This document shows positions 26,090 to 33,747 of a stretch of DNA of 64,000 bases, in pieces. Source of the DNA: Flammeovirgaceae bacterium UBA2371 (lineage in GTDB: Bacteria; Bacteroidota; Bacteroidia; Cytophagales; Cyclobacteriaceae). Each line of letters opens with the position of its first letter. Position 1 is the first letter of the stretch. A program made the position numbers and the translations under genes. The DNA is taken from positions 269-64,268 of the forward strand of contig DDTF01000039.1 of the NCBI GenBank assembly GCA_002345965.1, written 5' to 3'. Under the pieces are notes generated by a model. That model was given only the letters and a program-made list of their open reading frames with translations. It had not been told where the DNA came from and did not search any database.

Positions 26090-27124
26090 ATGAAGGGCAT
26101 TCTAAAAAGTAATTTTTTTATAAAATTAAAAAGCTGGGAGTACTGGCCATTTGGCATTCTGCAAGCTCCAATTTTTATTTACTGGCTATGGCTTTCCCTA
26201 AAGGCTCGTTCTTTGTTTTTTTTCTCTGCCTCAAATCCTGGCATCCTTACAGGTGGAATGTTTGGCGAATCCAAATTCAGTGTGCTCGAAAAAATTCCTG
26301 AAGAGAATAAACCCAAGTCCGTTCTTATCAATTATTCAACTTCAGCAGAGCAAGTATTGCTAAAACTAAAATACGAAGGCTTCCAATTGCCTGTCATTTT
26401 CAAGCCTGATTTGGGTGAAAGAGGATGGATGGTAAAAAAAATAAATACCGAAGAGGAAGCCAGAAATTATATTGCAATGGCTAAATGGGATTTTATTATT
26501 CAGGAGTATGTGTCTCTGCCATTAGAGTTCAGTGTTTTTTATTGGCGTCACCCAGAAAGGGAAAGTGGTCATGTTACTTCTGTCACTAGGAAGGAAATGT
26601 TGAAAGTACGAGGCGATGGCTCCAGTACTTTGCAACAACTCATCTTGAATAAAGATCGGGCAAAATTACAATGGAACGTGCTTGAAAAAACTTTTGCCAA
26701 CCAGCTGAACCATAAACCAGACAAAGGTGAGGAAATTGAACTGGTGTCAATTGGTAATCATTGCCTGGGAACTACTTTTATTAATCAAAATCATTTGATC
26801 ACCGAAAAGTTATCTGCCTCTTTTGATCATATCAGCAAGAAGGTGGAAGGTTTCTATTTTGGAAGATTCGACTTACGCACCGCATCACTTTCTGACCTTG
26901 AAAACGGAAAGGTTAAGATAATGGAACTCAATGGATGCGGAGCAGAACCCTCTCATATTTATCATCCAGGGGCCTCTTTTTGGAAAGCCATGAAGGATCT
27001 ATTCGTCCATTGGAATACGATTTATAAAATCAGTATTGCTAATCACGCAAAAGGGGCTCCCTACCTTAGCTGGAAGGAAGGCGTTCAGATTTATAAAAAA
27101 TTTAAAGCCCTAAAAGCAGTTTGA
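26090..27124 (+). CDS. ATP-grasp protein, D-Ala-D-Ala-ligase-like, membrane-associated
   Basis: 344 residues. A hydrophobic segment at about 20-45 could anchor it in the membrane. ATP-grasp features follow: VIFKPDLGERGWMV (about 102-114), IIQEYVSLPLEFSVFYWRHP (136-155), and the metal-binding end GRFDLRT (258-264) with IMELNGCGAEPSHIYHPG (277-294). Such enzymes join a carboxylate to an amine or thiol with ATP. The substrate is unknown. The stop overlaps the start of the LysE exporter gene (TGATG), which suggests that its product or substrate is a small amino-acid-like molecule that is then exported. Confidence 0.8.
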   Translation: MKGILKSNFFIKLKSWEYWPFGILQAPIFIYWLWLSLKARSLFFFSASNPGILTGGMFGESKFSVLEKIPEENKPKSVLINYSTSAEQVLLKLKYEGFQLPVIFKPDLGERGWMVKKINTEEEARNYIAMAKWDFIIQEYVSLPLEFSVFYWRHPERESGHVTSVTRKEMLKVRGDGSSTLQQLILNKDRAKLQWNVLEKTFANQLNHKPDKGEEIELVSIGNHCLGTTFINQNHLITEKLSASFDHISKKVEGFYFGRFDLRTASLSDLENGKVKIMELNGCGAEPSHIYHPGASFWKAMKDLFVHWNTIYKISIANHAKGAPYLSWKEGVQIYKKFKALKAV

Positions 27125-27735
27125 TGGATTTACTTTATGTATTTCTGATCGGTGCATTTTTCAGTTTTATTGGATCTATCCCCCCCGGTACACTTAATCT
27201 TTCGGTACTTCAGCTTGGTCTGGAAGGTAAAGTAAAAACGGCTTTAAGATTTGCAGTAGCTGTTGCAATAGTAGAATATCCCTATACATGGATTGGTGTA
27301 GAGTTTCAGCAGTGGATTACCTCTTCTCCGCTGGTAATAGAAAACTTTCGATTGATCACTGCAATAGTGATGGTAATCATTGGCCTGCTCAACTTATGGT
27401 CTGCCGAAAAGCCTACATCCTTTTCAGTAAAATTCAACGACAGCGGTTTTAGAAGAGGTTTAATTTTGAGTGTACTAAATCCCATGGCCATTCCATTTTG
27501 GATAGGAGTTACTGCTTACCTCAATGCACAAGGATGGATGAATTTAAATAGTTCATGGCTGTTGCACAGTTTTGTGCTTGGCACCTCCGTAGGAGCAATG
27601 ATTCTACTAACGCTATTTGCTTTACTGGCAAAGAAACTAGCGAGATATGTTAAAAACAATCGCATCGTAAAGCGTGTCCCTGGATTTACATTGCTGACAT
27701 TGGGAATTTATGCATTCATCAGATACCTCTTTTAA
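27124..27735 (+). CDS. LysE family exporter
   Basis: 203 residues with about six membrane helices. The N-terminal motif GAFFSFIGSIPPGTLNLSVLQLGLEGK and SVLNPMAIPFWIGV in the middle are the two conserved repeats of LysE/RhtB amino-acid exporters. It starts at ATG 27124, overlapping the ATP-grasp stop codon by one base. Exported substrates in the family are amino acids or their derivatives. Confidence 0.88.
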   Translation: MDLLYVFLIGAFFSFIGSIPPGTLNLSVLQLGLEGKVKTALRFAVAVAIVEYPYTWIGVEFQQWITSSPLVIENFRLITAIVMVIIGLLNLWSAEKPTSFSVKFNDSGFRRGLILSVLNPMAIPFWIGVTAYLNAQGWMNLNSSWLLHSFVLGTSVGAMILLTLFALLAKKLARYVKNNRIVKRVPGFTLLTLGIYAFIRYLF

Positions 27736-27738
27736 TTT

Positions 27739-28317
27739 TTATCTCATTCGCTTTACTTCCTTGTACCTGAAGCAATCCGTGATGTGATCGTTAATCAATC
27801 CACAGGCTTGCATATGCGCATAAATTACAGTGCTCCCTACAAACTTGAACCCGCGCTTAATCAAATCTTTGCTGAGTGCATCTGACTCCTTCGTGGTTGC
27901 GGGTAATTCCTTCATAGTTTTCCAGCCATTCACTATTGGTTTTCCATTTACAAACTGCCAGATATAGCGATCAAATGATCCAAACTCTTTCTGAACTTCC
28001 AAAAAACGCTTTGCATTGTTTACTGCTGCATTCACTTTTAGCCTGTTGCGCACAATCTCTGGGTTCAATAGCAGCTTTTCAATTTTAGCTTCTGTATAAC
28101 GAGCCACTTTTTTGGGGTCAAACTGCGCAAACGCTTTTCGATAACCTTCCCTTTTTTTGAGAATGGTGGACCAGCTGAGACCTGCCTGAGCCCCCTCCAG
28201 AATAAGAAATTCAAAATGAACGTTATCGTCATGTACAGGTACGCCCCATTCTGTGTCATGATAATGGATGTATTGTTCAAAGCCCAGGCACCATGAGCAA
28301 CGATGTTTATCTTTCAT
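27739..28317 (-). CDS. tag: DNA-3-methyladenine glycosylase I
   Basis: 192 residues from ATG 28317. RCSWCLGFEQYIHYHDTEWGVPVHDD is the TAG N-terminus, with Cys and His zinc ligands, and the C-terminal GSTVIYAHMQACGLINDH supplies the other two. It removes 3-methyladenine from alkylated DNA in base excision repair. A TTG three codons upstream is in frame but less likely. It converges closely (3 bp) on the LysE gene. Confidence 0.95.
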   Translation of the reverse strand: MKDKHRCSWCLGFEQYIHYHDTEWGVPVHDDNVHFEFLILEGAQAGLSWSTILKKREGYRKAFAQFDPKKVARYTEAKIEKLLLNPEIVRNRLKVNAAVNNAKRFLEVQKEFGSFDRYIWQFVNGKPIVNGWKTMKELPATTKESDALSKDLIKRGFKFVGSTVIYAHMQACGLINDHITDCFRYKEVKRMR

Positions 28318-28371
28318 TGTTATCAATCATTTAGAAGTGTAGGGTAAAAATCGTAACTTTCTTGTAAAGAA

Positions 28372-28746
28372 ATGCAAATGAGAGCAGTGTTGTGTTTGAT
28401 ATTGATCCATTGCTTTTTTCTGAGCGCTGAAGCACAGGTAAGATCCACTATACCCGCACTAATGTCACAGCATAATACCGAGGCTGAGTATACCACGAAT
28501 GCGTATCAACATAAACTCTCGGGTCCTCGATCCAATCTGATGTTAAGCCAAACCACCATGGCTGCAAGTGACCGAGGCGTCAGTACCTACTGGGCAAGCA
28601 AAGTCACCACACAATCCTACGGTAATGGCAAGTGGGGAACTTACTATTACTGGGATGTACAGGGTAACCTAAGGGACATGAGAGGCTTTATTGATATTGC
28701 AGGCAAAAACAAACGAGGACTTAAGTTGGTTTTCCCCTGGCGCTAA
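28372..28746 (+). CDS. Hypothetical exported protein
   Basis: 124 residues. A signal peptide (AVLCLILIHCFFLSAEAQ, cleavage about 22) is followed by a Ser/Thr/Tyr-rich mature domain with SYGNGKWGTYYYWDVQGNLRDMRGF and a basic end (KNKRGLKLVFPWR). No recognised motif. The second ATG two codons in could be the true start. It is 46 bp upstream of the exported RidA protein. Confidence 0.6.
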   Translation: MQMRAVLCLILIHCFFLSAEAQVRSTIPALMSQHNTEAEYTTNAYQHKLSGPRSNLMLSQTTMAASDRGVSTYWASKVTTQSYGNGKWGTYYYWDVQGNLRDMRGFIDIAGKNKRGLKLVFPWR

Positions 28747-28792
28747 TTCTCGATCTTTTTTCTATCTTGAAATTCAAAATAACCTTGAACAC

Positions 28793-29314
28793 ATGAAATA
28801 CTTGTTGACAATCACTACTGTTTTATTCCTCACTTCCTTCGCCATAGCACAAAAAGTTGACTACGATAAAAAAGTAGAAGAGCTTGGCATCAAGTTAATA
28901 ACACCCACCAAGCCAATGGCCAACTACGTGAAAGCCGTTCGCACAGGCAATTTGCTTTTCCTTTCCGGGCATGGACCAAGCAGGCCCGATGGCACAAGTA
29001 TCACAGGAAAAGTAGGACAAGATATGACCATTGAAGAAGGCTATGATGCGGCAAGACAAACAGCCATCTCCTTGCTTTCAACCATAAAGGCTGAATTGGG
29101 TAGTCTCAATAAAGTAAAACGTGTTGTAAAAGTGTTGGGCATGGTAAATTGTACTCCTGATTTTACAGATCAGCCCAAAGTAATCAATGGCTGTTCCGAT
29201 TTACTGGTGGCCGTCTTTGGTGAAAAGGGGAAACATGCGCGCTCAGCAGTTGGCATGAATGCTCTTCCAAGCAACATCACTGTTGAGATAGAGATAATCG
29301 TTGAGGTCGAGTAA
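28793..29314 (+). CDS. Exported RidA/YjgF-family protein
   Basis: 173 residues starting at ATG 28793. A clear signal peptide (LLTITTVLFLTSFAIAQ) precedes a RidA domain: GNLLFLSGHGPSRPDG, TIEEGYDAARQTAISLLSTIKAELGSLNKVKRVVKVLGMVN, and the C-terminal RSAVGMNALPSNITVEIEIIVEV. Cytosolic RidA deaminates reactive enamines and imines; here the protein should be periplasmic and the catalytic Arg context (KGKHARSAVG) is retained. The open frame extends upstream to 28691 but overlaps the previous gene, so the later ATG is preferred. Confidence 0.85.
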   Translation: MKYLLTITTVLFLTSFAIAQKVDYDKKVEELGIKLITPTKPMANYVKAVRTGNLLFLSGHGPSRPDGTSITGKVGQDMTIEEGYDAARQTAISLLSTIKAELGSLNKVKRVVKVLGMVNCTPDFTDQPKVINGCSDLLVAVFGEKGKHARSAVGMNALPSNITVEIEIIVEVE

Positions 29315-29371
29315 CGTTGAGACTCCTTCTACCAGAGGGCGAACTAGTGCATTACGCTCAAAATGACGATA

Positions 29372-30499
29372 CTACAATGCTTGTTTGATATCGTTGATCA
29401 AATCGGTTGGATCCTCAATACCCACAGATAAACGTACCAGGTTATCACTAATACCCACTGCCTTTCTCTCTTCTGCCGTCAACTTACTATGCGAAGTTTT
29501 CATAGGTGAATTAATGGTGCTCTCAACGCCACCTAAGCTCACTGCCCGTTTGATGTACTTCAACTTTTTCATGAATTTATCCGGACTGCCCTTTACTTCA
29601 AAAGAGAGCATACCCCCAAATCCACCTGGCATTTGTCTTTTGGCAATGCTATGCAATGCATGTGTTTTTAATCCTGGATAAAAGACCTTTGCTACTTTCT
29701 TCTCTGTTTCAAGAAAACGTGCAATGGTCATGGCATTGCTGTTTTGTTGATTCACACGTAACACGATGGTTTTTAAACTCCGCTCCACCAGGTAACAGGT
29801 TTGCGCATCGAGGCTGCCACCAAAGTGCATAGCACTAACTCTTACTTTATTGGTTAATTTTTTTGTGGATACCAGCAGGCCGCAGCACAAGTCGCTGTGA
29901 CCACCAATGTATTTGGTGCCGCTGTGTGTTACAATATCGATACCCATATCAATTGGGTTTTGATTGACTGGAGAAGCAAACGTATTGTCGATGATGGTAT
30001 TGATTCTATGCTTCTTCGCTATCTCGGCCACTTTTTTAATATCCGTTATCTTCAAAAGCGGATTGGAAGGAGTTTCAATGTAAATCACTTTTGTTTCTTT
30101 GCGGATAGCTTTTTCAAAATTGGCCGGGTCTGCTGCATCCACCATCGTGTAGGATATACCATATCGATTGAGTTCATGTATTGCAGCATGATGCGTACCT
30201 CCATAAAGGTCATTTTGAAAAATGATGTGATCACCTGATTTCAATAGAGCAAACATTGCCGTCATGATGGCGGCCATGCCAGAGCTAAATACCAACCCAT
30301 CCTCCCCATTTTCCAATGCTGCAATTTTTTGGGTCACTGCCAGCTGATTGGGGGTATTGTAGTATCTTGGATACCTGACCATTTCCTCGTAATCGTATGC
30401 TGATGAAACATAAATCGGATTGACCACTCCGCCATAAAGGGGATCTCCCGGAGATCCTGCATGTACACTTTGGGTAAGTTTTGAAGATTGTGGTTTCAT
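29372..30499 (-). CDS. PLP-dependent transsulfuration enzyme (cystathionine gamma-synthase/lyase family)
   Basis: 375 residues from ATG 30499. THSGTKYIGGHSD holds the PLP lysine (Lys196), and PRYYNTPNQLAVTQKIAALENGEDGLVFSSGMAAI, NDLYGGTHH and IIDNTFASPVNQ match the Cys/Met metabolism family. It could be cystathionine gamma-synthase, beta-lyase or gamma-lyase; sequence reading cannot separate these. The frame is open upstream to 30565, but that part runs through the -7 box at 30527-30534. Confidence 0.92.
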   Translation of the reverse strand: MKPQSSKLTQSVHAGSPGDPLYGGVVNPIYVSSAYDYEEMVRYPRYYNTPNQLAVTQKIAALENGEDGLVFSSGMAAIMTAMFALLKSGDHIIFQNDLYGGTHHAAIHELNRYGISYTMVDAADPANFEKAIRKETKVIYIETPSNPLLKITDIKKVAEIAKKHRINTIIDNTFASPVNQNPIDMGIDIVTHSGTKYIGGHSDLCCGLLVSTKKLTNKVRVSAMHFGGSLDAQTCYLVERSLKTIVLRVNQQNSNAMTIARFLETEKKVAKVFYPGLKTHALHSIAKRQMPGGFGGMLSFEVKGSPDKFMKKLKYIKRAVSLGGVESTINSPMKTSHSKLTAEERKAVGISDNLVRLSVGIEDPTDLINDIKQAL

Positions 30500-30526
30500 T
30501 GGCTCAGGTTTTAGGAATAATCTTAA

Positions 30527-30534
30527 CAAATATA
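30527..30534 (-). promoter_or_regulatory. -7 box of the transsulfuration gene
   Basis: TATATTTG on the complement, 27 bp upstream of ATG 30499. It supports the shorter start. The -33 element is poorly placed. Confidence 0.45.
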
Positions 30535-30601
30535 GGCGAGCAGGCCTGCAAAGTAATAAACTCAAAAAAAATTGTCATTTTTACCTTAAACAACCGAAAC
30601 T

Positions 30602-30940
30602 ATGGCCAACGGAATTTCACCGGATGCAGGCTCCCCGATTAGCGGTGAAACCGCAAAGAGATGGATTGCCAACCACAGAGAAAGACACCCTGCTCCAGAT
30701 GAAAAAATCGCCTGCTTCTACGGAAGTGAAATTTTTAATCAGATACTGGCGCAGCCTGGCTGTGTTGGCATAAGAATATACTTTGCCTTTGACGACAATG
30801 GCGCACAACAAAAGGTGCTGGTGGGTGTAGATGCAGCAGGTAACAACATTTGGGATTTGAACGCAACTGAGCCTGGTGAAGGAGGGTTAATAGCTGATTA
30901 TGGAACTTGGTGTCCTCCTTATTGTCCTCCAGAAAAATAG
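30602..30940 (+). CDS. Small conserved hypothetical protein with CPPYCPPEK tail
   Basis: 112 residues, no signal peptide. Segments GETAKRWIANHRERHP, FYGSEIFNQILAQPGCVGIRIYFAFDDNGAQQKVLVGVDAAGN and a terminal CPPYCPP give a distinct signature that I associate with a small Bacteroidota family of unknown function. The Cys-Pro-Pro repeat at the end could bind a metal or form a disulfide. A seven-helix-type membrane protein follows 42 bp downstream in the same direction. Confidence 0.7.
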   Translation: MANGISPDAGSPISGETAKRWIANHRERHPAPDEKIACFYGSEIFNQILAQPGCVGIRIYFAFDDNGAQQKVLVGVDAAGNNIWDLNATEPGEGGLIADYGTWCPPYCPPEK

Positions 30941-30982
30941 TGGTAGCCTTTTTCATTTTGAAACAGTGTAGATGAATCAATC

Positions 30983-31654
30983 ATGTATCTAAAATTCCTT
31001 GATGTCTCTTCTTATTTTCTTCTTATCAGCTCACTAATAGTAGCTGCTGTAGGAATATTCTATTGGAATAGATTAGAGAAATTTCTCCAAGTTTTTACAG
31101 TTTTAAAAATAGCCTCATTCTTGTGCGATGGTAGCAGTAAGGTTTTACTTGTATTTGCTGGAGTAAACCCCAACCACATAAGTATTTTCTACGGATTAGC
31201 TCAATTGTTACTTCTCTTTTGGTTCTATTATTTGATTTTTGAAAAGCCTTCGCTAAAAAAACCGTTTCTCATCGTAGGCATTGGCCTCACTCTCTTAGGT
31301 ATTGGAAATTGGATTTTTAGCGAAGGTCAAAGCAATGCACTATATACAAACGCAATTGATACTGCTGCCCTTTTAGGCTTGTGCGTCTACTATTTCTACA
31401 AAATGTTGAAAACCGAGAGTGAAGTCAATATTTTAAGTGCTCCCTTATTTTGGATCAACACCGGGTTGCTTATTTATCTGTCAGGAACACTGCTATTATT
31501 TTTATCTGCTGACTATATCATAAGGGTGCTCAAAGATGACTTTGCGCTTTTCCTTACTATTCACAATTTTTTAGGCGTAATTGCTAACGGGTTATTTTTT
31601 TATGGGATTTGGCTAGGGGTGAAGCCAAGTAAAAATAAAATCATCATAGATTGA
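30983..31654 (+). CDS. Hypothetical multi-pass membrane protein
   Basis: 223 residues with about seven predicted transmembrane helices covering most of the chain (for example FLLISSLIVAAVGIFYW, LAQLLLLFWFYYLIF, FLIVGIGLTLLGIGNWIF, LFWINTGLLIYLSGTLLLFL) and short loops. No motif is recognised. The arrangement resembles seven-helix sensory inputs of histidine kinases without the kinase part. The next gene, 75 bp on, is a histidine kinase with only one helix, so it may act as its sensory partner; this is inference. Confidence 0.7.
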   Translation: MYLKFLDVSSYFLLISSLIVAAVGIFYWNRLEKFLQVFTVLKIASFLCDGSSKVLLVFAGVNPNHISIFYGLAQLLLLFWFYYLIFEKPSLKKPFLIVGIGLTLLGIGNWIFSEGQSNALYTNAIDTAALLGLCVYYFYKMLKTESEVNILSAPLFWINTGLLIYLSGTLLLFLSADYIIRVLKDDFALFLTIHNFLGVIANGLFFYGIWLGVKPSKNKIIID

Positions 31655-31729
31655 CACCAATATCCGACTACAGAGCATGAGCATGATGACTGTAAGTTTT
31701 ACATTATCTTGTAACAACTATTACTACCC

Positions 31730-32515
31730 ATGAATGGTGATTCCCAAGTAATTCTCCTGTTTATCGCGGGTGCTGCCTTGATGCTACTCATGGCAGTCGC
31801 TATCATCCTGTTTGTGGTCTTCCATCAAAAGAAGATGGTGCAAGAAGAGATCAAAAGACAAAACCTGGAGATTGATTACCAAAAAAGGATGCTTAAGGCT
31901 GCACTTGAATCACAGGAAAACGAACGCAAGCGTGTCTCCAAAGACCTGCACGATGATGTGGGTATGATGTTGATGACCATGCGCGTTAATATCAATGGAA
32001 GAAAAGATTCCATGAAAGAGCTTCTTCAGTTAGTTGATGAGACGCACGAATCGGTTCGCAGAATCAGCTGGGACCTGATGCCCTCCACGCTGGACAATTT
32101 TGGTCTTAGTCAGGCCATTCAGGAGATGTGCGAGCGACTTTCTGTTCGCAATTCCGTTGTGGTCACTTATAAAGAAAAGGGCAAACGCATTTCGTTAGAT
32201 AAAGATCAGGAATTACTACTTTATAGAATTTCACAAGAGTCTGTCACCAATGCACTCCGACATGCAAATGCCTCGCACATTGAAGTGAGTATTAACTGGA
32301 CAGTCGACAGCCTGAAAGTATGTATCATCGATGATGGATTGGGCTTTGATTTTCCTTCCGTTAAAAATAAAGTTTCCGGAAGACATGGATTAGGCCTTTT
32401 TAACCTTGAAAATAGGGTAACTTTGCTGGGAGCCACTTTGAATTTTGAAAATAACGAACCATCTGGCACGATTTTGTCCATCACTTTGCCATTAATCAGC
32501 CATGAGCCGCATTAA
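31730..32515 (+). CDS. Sensor histidine kinase, HisKA_3 type
   Basis: 261 residues. One N-terminal membrane helix (about 8-32), a short coiled coil, a HisKA_3 dimerisation box ERKRVSKDLHDDVG with phospho-acceptor His74, and an HATPase domain with SQESVTNALRHANA, IDDGLGFD and GRHGLGLFNLENRV. There is no periplasmic sensory domain. It overlaps the response regulator gene by 14 bp, so the pair forms a NarX-NarL type two-component system. Confidence 0.93.
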   Translation: MNGDSQVILLFIAGAALMLLMAVAIILFVVFHQKKMVQEEIKRQNLEIDYQKRMLKAALESQENERKRVSKDLHDDVGMMLMTMRVNINGRKDSMKELLQLVDETHESVRRISWDLMPSTLDNFGLSQAIQEMCERLSVRNSVVVTYKEKGKRISLDKDQELLLYRISQESVTNALRHANASHIEVSINWTVDSLKVCIIDDGLGFDFPSVKNKVSGRHGLGLFNLENRVTLLGATLNFENNEPSGTILSITLPLISHEPH

Positions 32516-33146
32516 CATATGTATAGTAGATGATCACAACCTTTTCCGAAAGGCCATGGTGCGTTTACTTAAAACATTTAAGCGGGTTGACCAGGTTTGG
32601 GAGGCACAGCATGGCAAGGAACTGATTCAATTACTTACCAAACACAAACCCGATGTGTTGTTGGATTTGGAGATGCCAGTGATGAATGGGGTGGAGACCG
32701 CTGAGTATATTATACCCAAGTACCCCGATATGAAAATAGTTGTGCTTACCCAACACGACAGTGAAAAATTTATGCTGCACATGCTCGAAATGGGCGTTCA
32801 TTCCTTCTTACTAAAAAATGCTAACCCTGATGAGTTAGAAAAGGCCATTCTTTCCGTTTATGAAAAAGACTTTTACCACAACGATCTTATTTCTGCCGTC
32901 ATGCGTAAGAGCCTCTCATTGCGTTCGGAAAAACCTTTATTTTCCAAAGTGGGCGAGCTCAGCGAGCGGGAAAAGGAAATTTTCAGACTAATTTGTGAGG
33001 AGTACTCCCTGAAAGAAATCAGTCAAAAACTGAATATTTCTGAAAAGACCATTCATTCTCATAAAGCCAATATTCAGGCCAAATTAGGCGTTCGAAATAC
33101 GGTTGGCATGATCAAATTTGCATATGAAAATGGTCTTTTGATCTGA
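32502..33146 (+). CDS. LuxR/NarL-type response regulator
   Basis: 214 residues. The receiver has the acidic pair Asp10/Asp11, phospho-acceptor Asp55 in LLDLEMPVMNG, and the Lys in SFLLKNANP. A C-terminal GerE helix-turn-helix follows: LSEREKEIFRLICEEYSLKEISQKLNISEKTIHSHKANIQAKLGV. The strand before Asp55 seems one residue shorter than usual, but the active site is complete. It is encoded in overlap with its kinase. Paired palindromes just downstream (33158-33186) are candidate binding sites. Confidence 0.94.
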   Translation: MSRINICIVDDHNLFRKAMVRLLKTFKRVDQVWEAQHGKELIQLLTKHKPDVLLDLEMPVMNGVETAEYIIPKYPDMKIVVLTQHDSEKFMLHMLEMGVHSFLLKNANPDELEKAILSVYEKDFYHNDLISAVMRKSLSLRSEKPLFSKVGELSEREKEIFRLICEEYSLKEISQKLNISEKTIHSHKANIQAKLGVRNTVGMIKFAYENGLLI

Positions 33147-33157
33147 GTTAATTTTAA

Positions 33158-33186
33158 GGATATCCTGAAATTTTTGGGGATATCCC
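33158..33186. promoter_or_regulatory. Paired palindromes, candidate operator
   Basis: GGATATCC (33158-33165) and GGGATATCCC (33177-33186) have centres 20 bp apart, about two helical turns. They lie 12 bp past the LuxR-type regulator stop and 35 bp before a TAATTTTG box (33221-33228), the usual place for an activator. Confidence 0.5.
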
Positions 33187-33220
33187 TATACCACTTCTCA
33201 ATAAAACAGCGAAATCAGCT

Positions 33221-33228
33221 TAATTTTG
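33221..33228 (+). promoter_or_regulatory. -7 box upstream of the pseudo-receiver gene
   Basis: TAATTTTG, an exact consensus match, with no TTG at -33. A promoter lacking a -33 element but with palindromes at about -42 to -70 would fit activator dependence. The leader to ATG 33315 would be about 80 nt. Confidence 0.45.
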
Positions 33229-33314
33229 AGGTTTTTTAAAATTGCCAAGCCGTCCATGAGCTGCTCCTCAAAAAGTCCGTTTTAATTGGTGCGATCTTGT
33301 ACCCCTAGGTTTAG

Positions 33315-33719
33315 GTGAAGATGAGTGAATACTTGAGGGTACTTGTGGTCCATCGGCAGGTTTCGGTGGCGAGTGATATTAAGAAGCAATTTGATAGTGC
33401 AGGCTGGTTAGTCCATATGGCTCAAAGTGGACTAGACGGTTTACTAGCCGCACGCAAAGAGAGTTTTAGTCTTATTCTCAGCGCTATCGACTTGCCGGTG
33501 ATCACAGGTATAGAAATGGTAAGAGGCATTCGCAATTTCTCGTTCAACGTAAATACTCCTGCTGTATTTATTGATTTCAAGCCCGAAGGTGACTACGAAA
33601 CTATTCTTAATAAACTAAATGCCAGTCTTTACAAGGGTAATATGGATGACCTATCAAGCCTTATTATTAAGTACGATCCTCCAAAGTCGTTCAATGACTA
33701 TTTAAGGATTGAACCATAA
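33315..33719 (+). CDS. Degenerate receiver-domain protein (pseudo-receiver)
   Basis: 134 residues with the receiver fold pattern: LRVLVVHRQVSVASDIKKQF, GLDGLLAARKESFSLILSAIDLPVITGIEMVRGI, and the Lys in LYKG (Lys107). The acidic pair is replaced by His13-Arg14, and the phospho-acceptor position (four residues before the Pro of DLP) is Ala57. It therefore should not be phosphorylated in the usual way. ATG 33321 (second Met) is an alternative start. It precedes the M19-like gene by 28 bp and may work with it. Confidence 0.78.
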   Translation: MKMSEYLRVLVVHRQVSVASDIKKQFDSAGWLVHMAQSGLDGLLAARKESFSLILSAIDLPVITGIEMVRGIRNFSFNVNTPAVFIDFKPEGDYETILNKLNASLYKGNMDDLSSLIIKYDPPKSFNDYLRIEP

Positions 33720-33747
33720 GCCGTAGCTGATAAATGAGTAGAATATA

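Noticed and set aside
32640..32700. Apparent one-residue loss before the acceptor Asp as a frameshift in the LuxR-type regulator
   Set aside because: The frame continues intact through the GerE domain and the active site is complete; it is a natural short strand.
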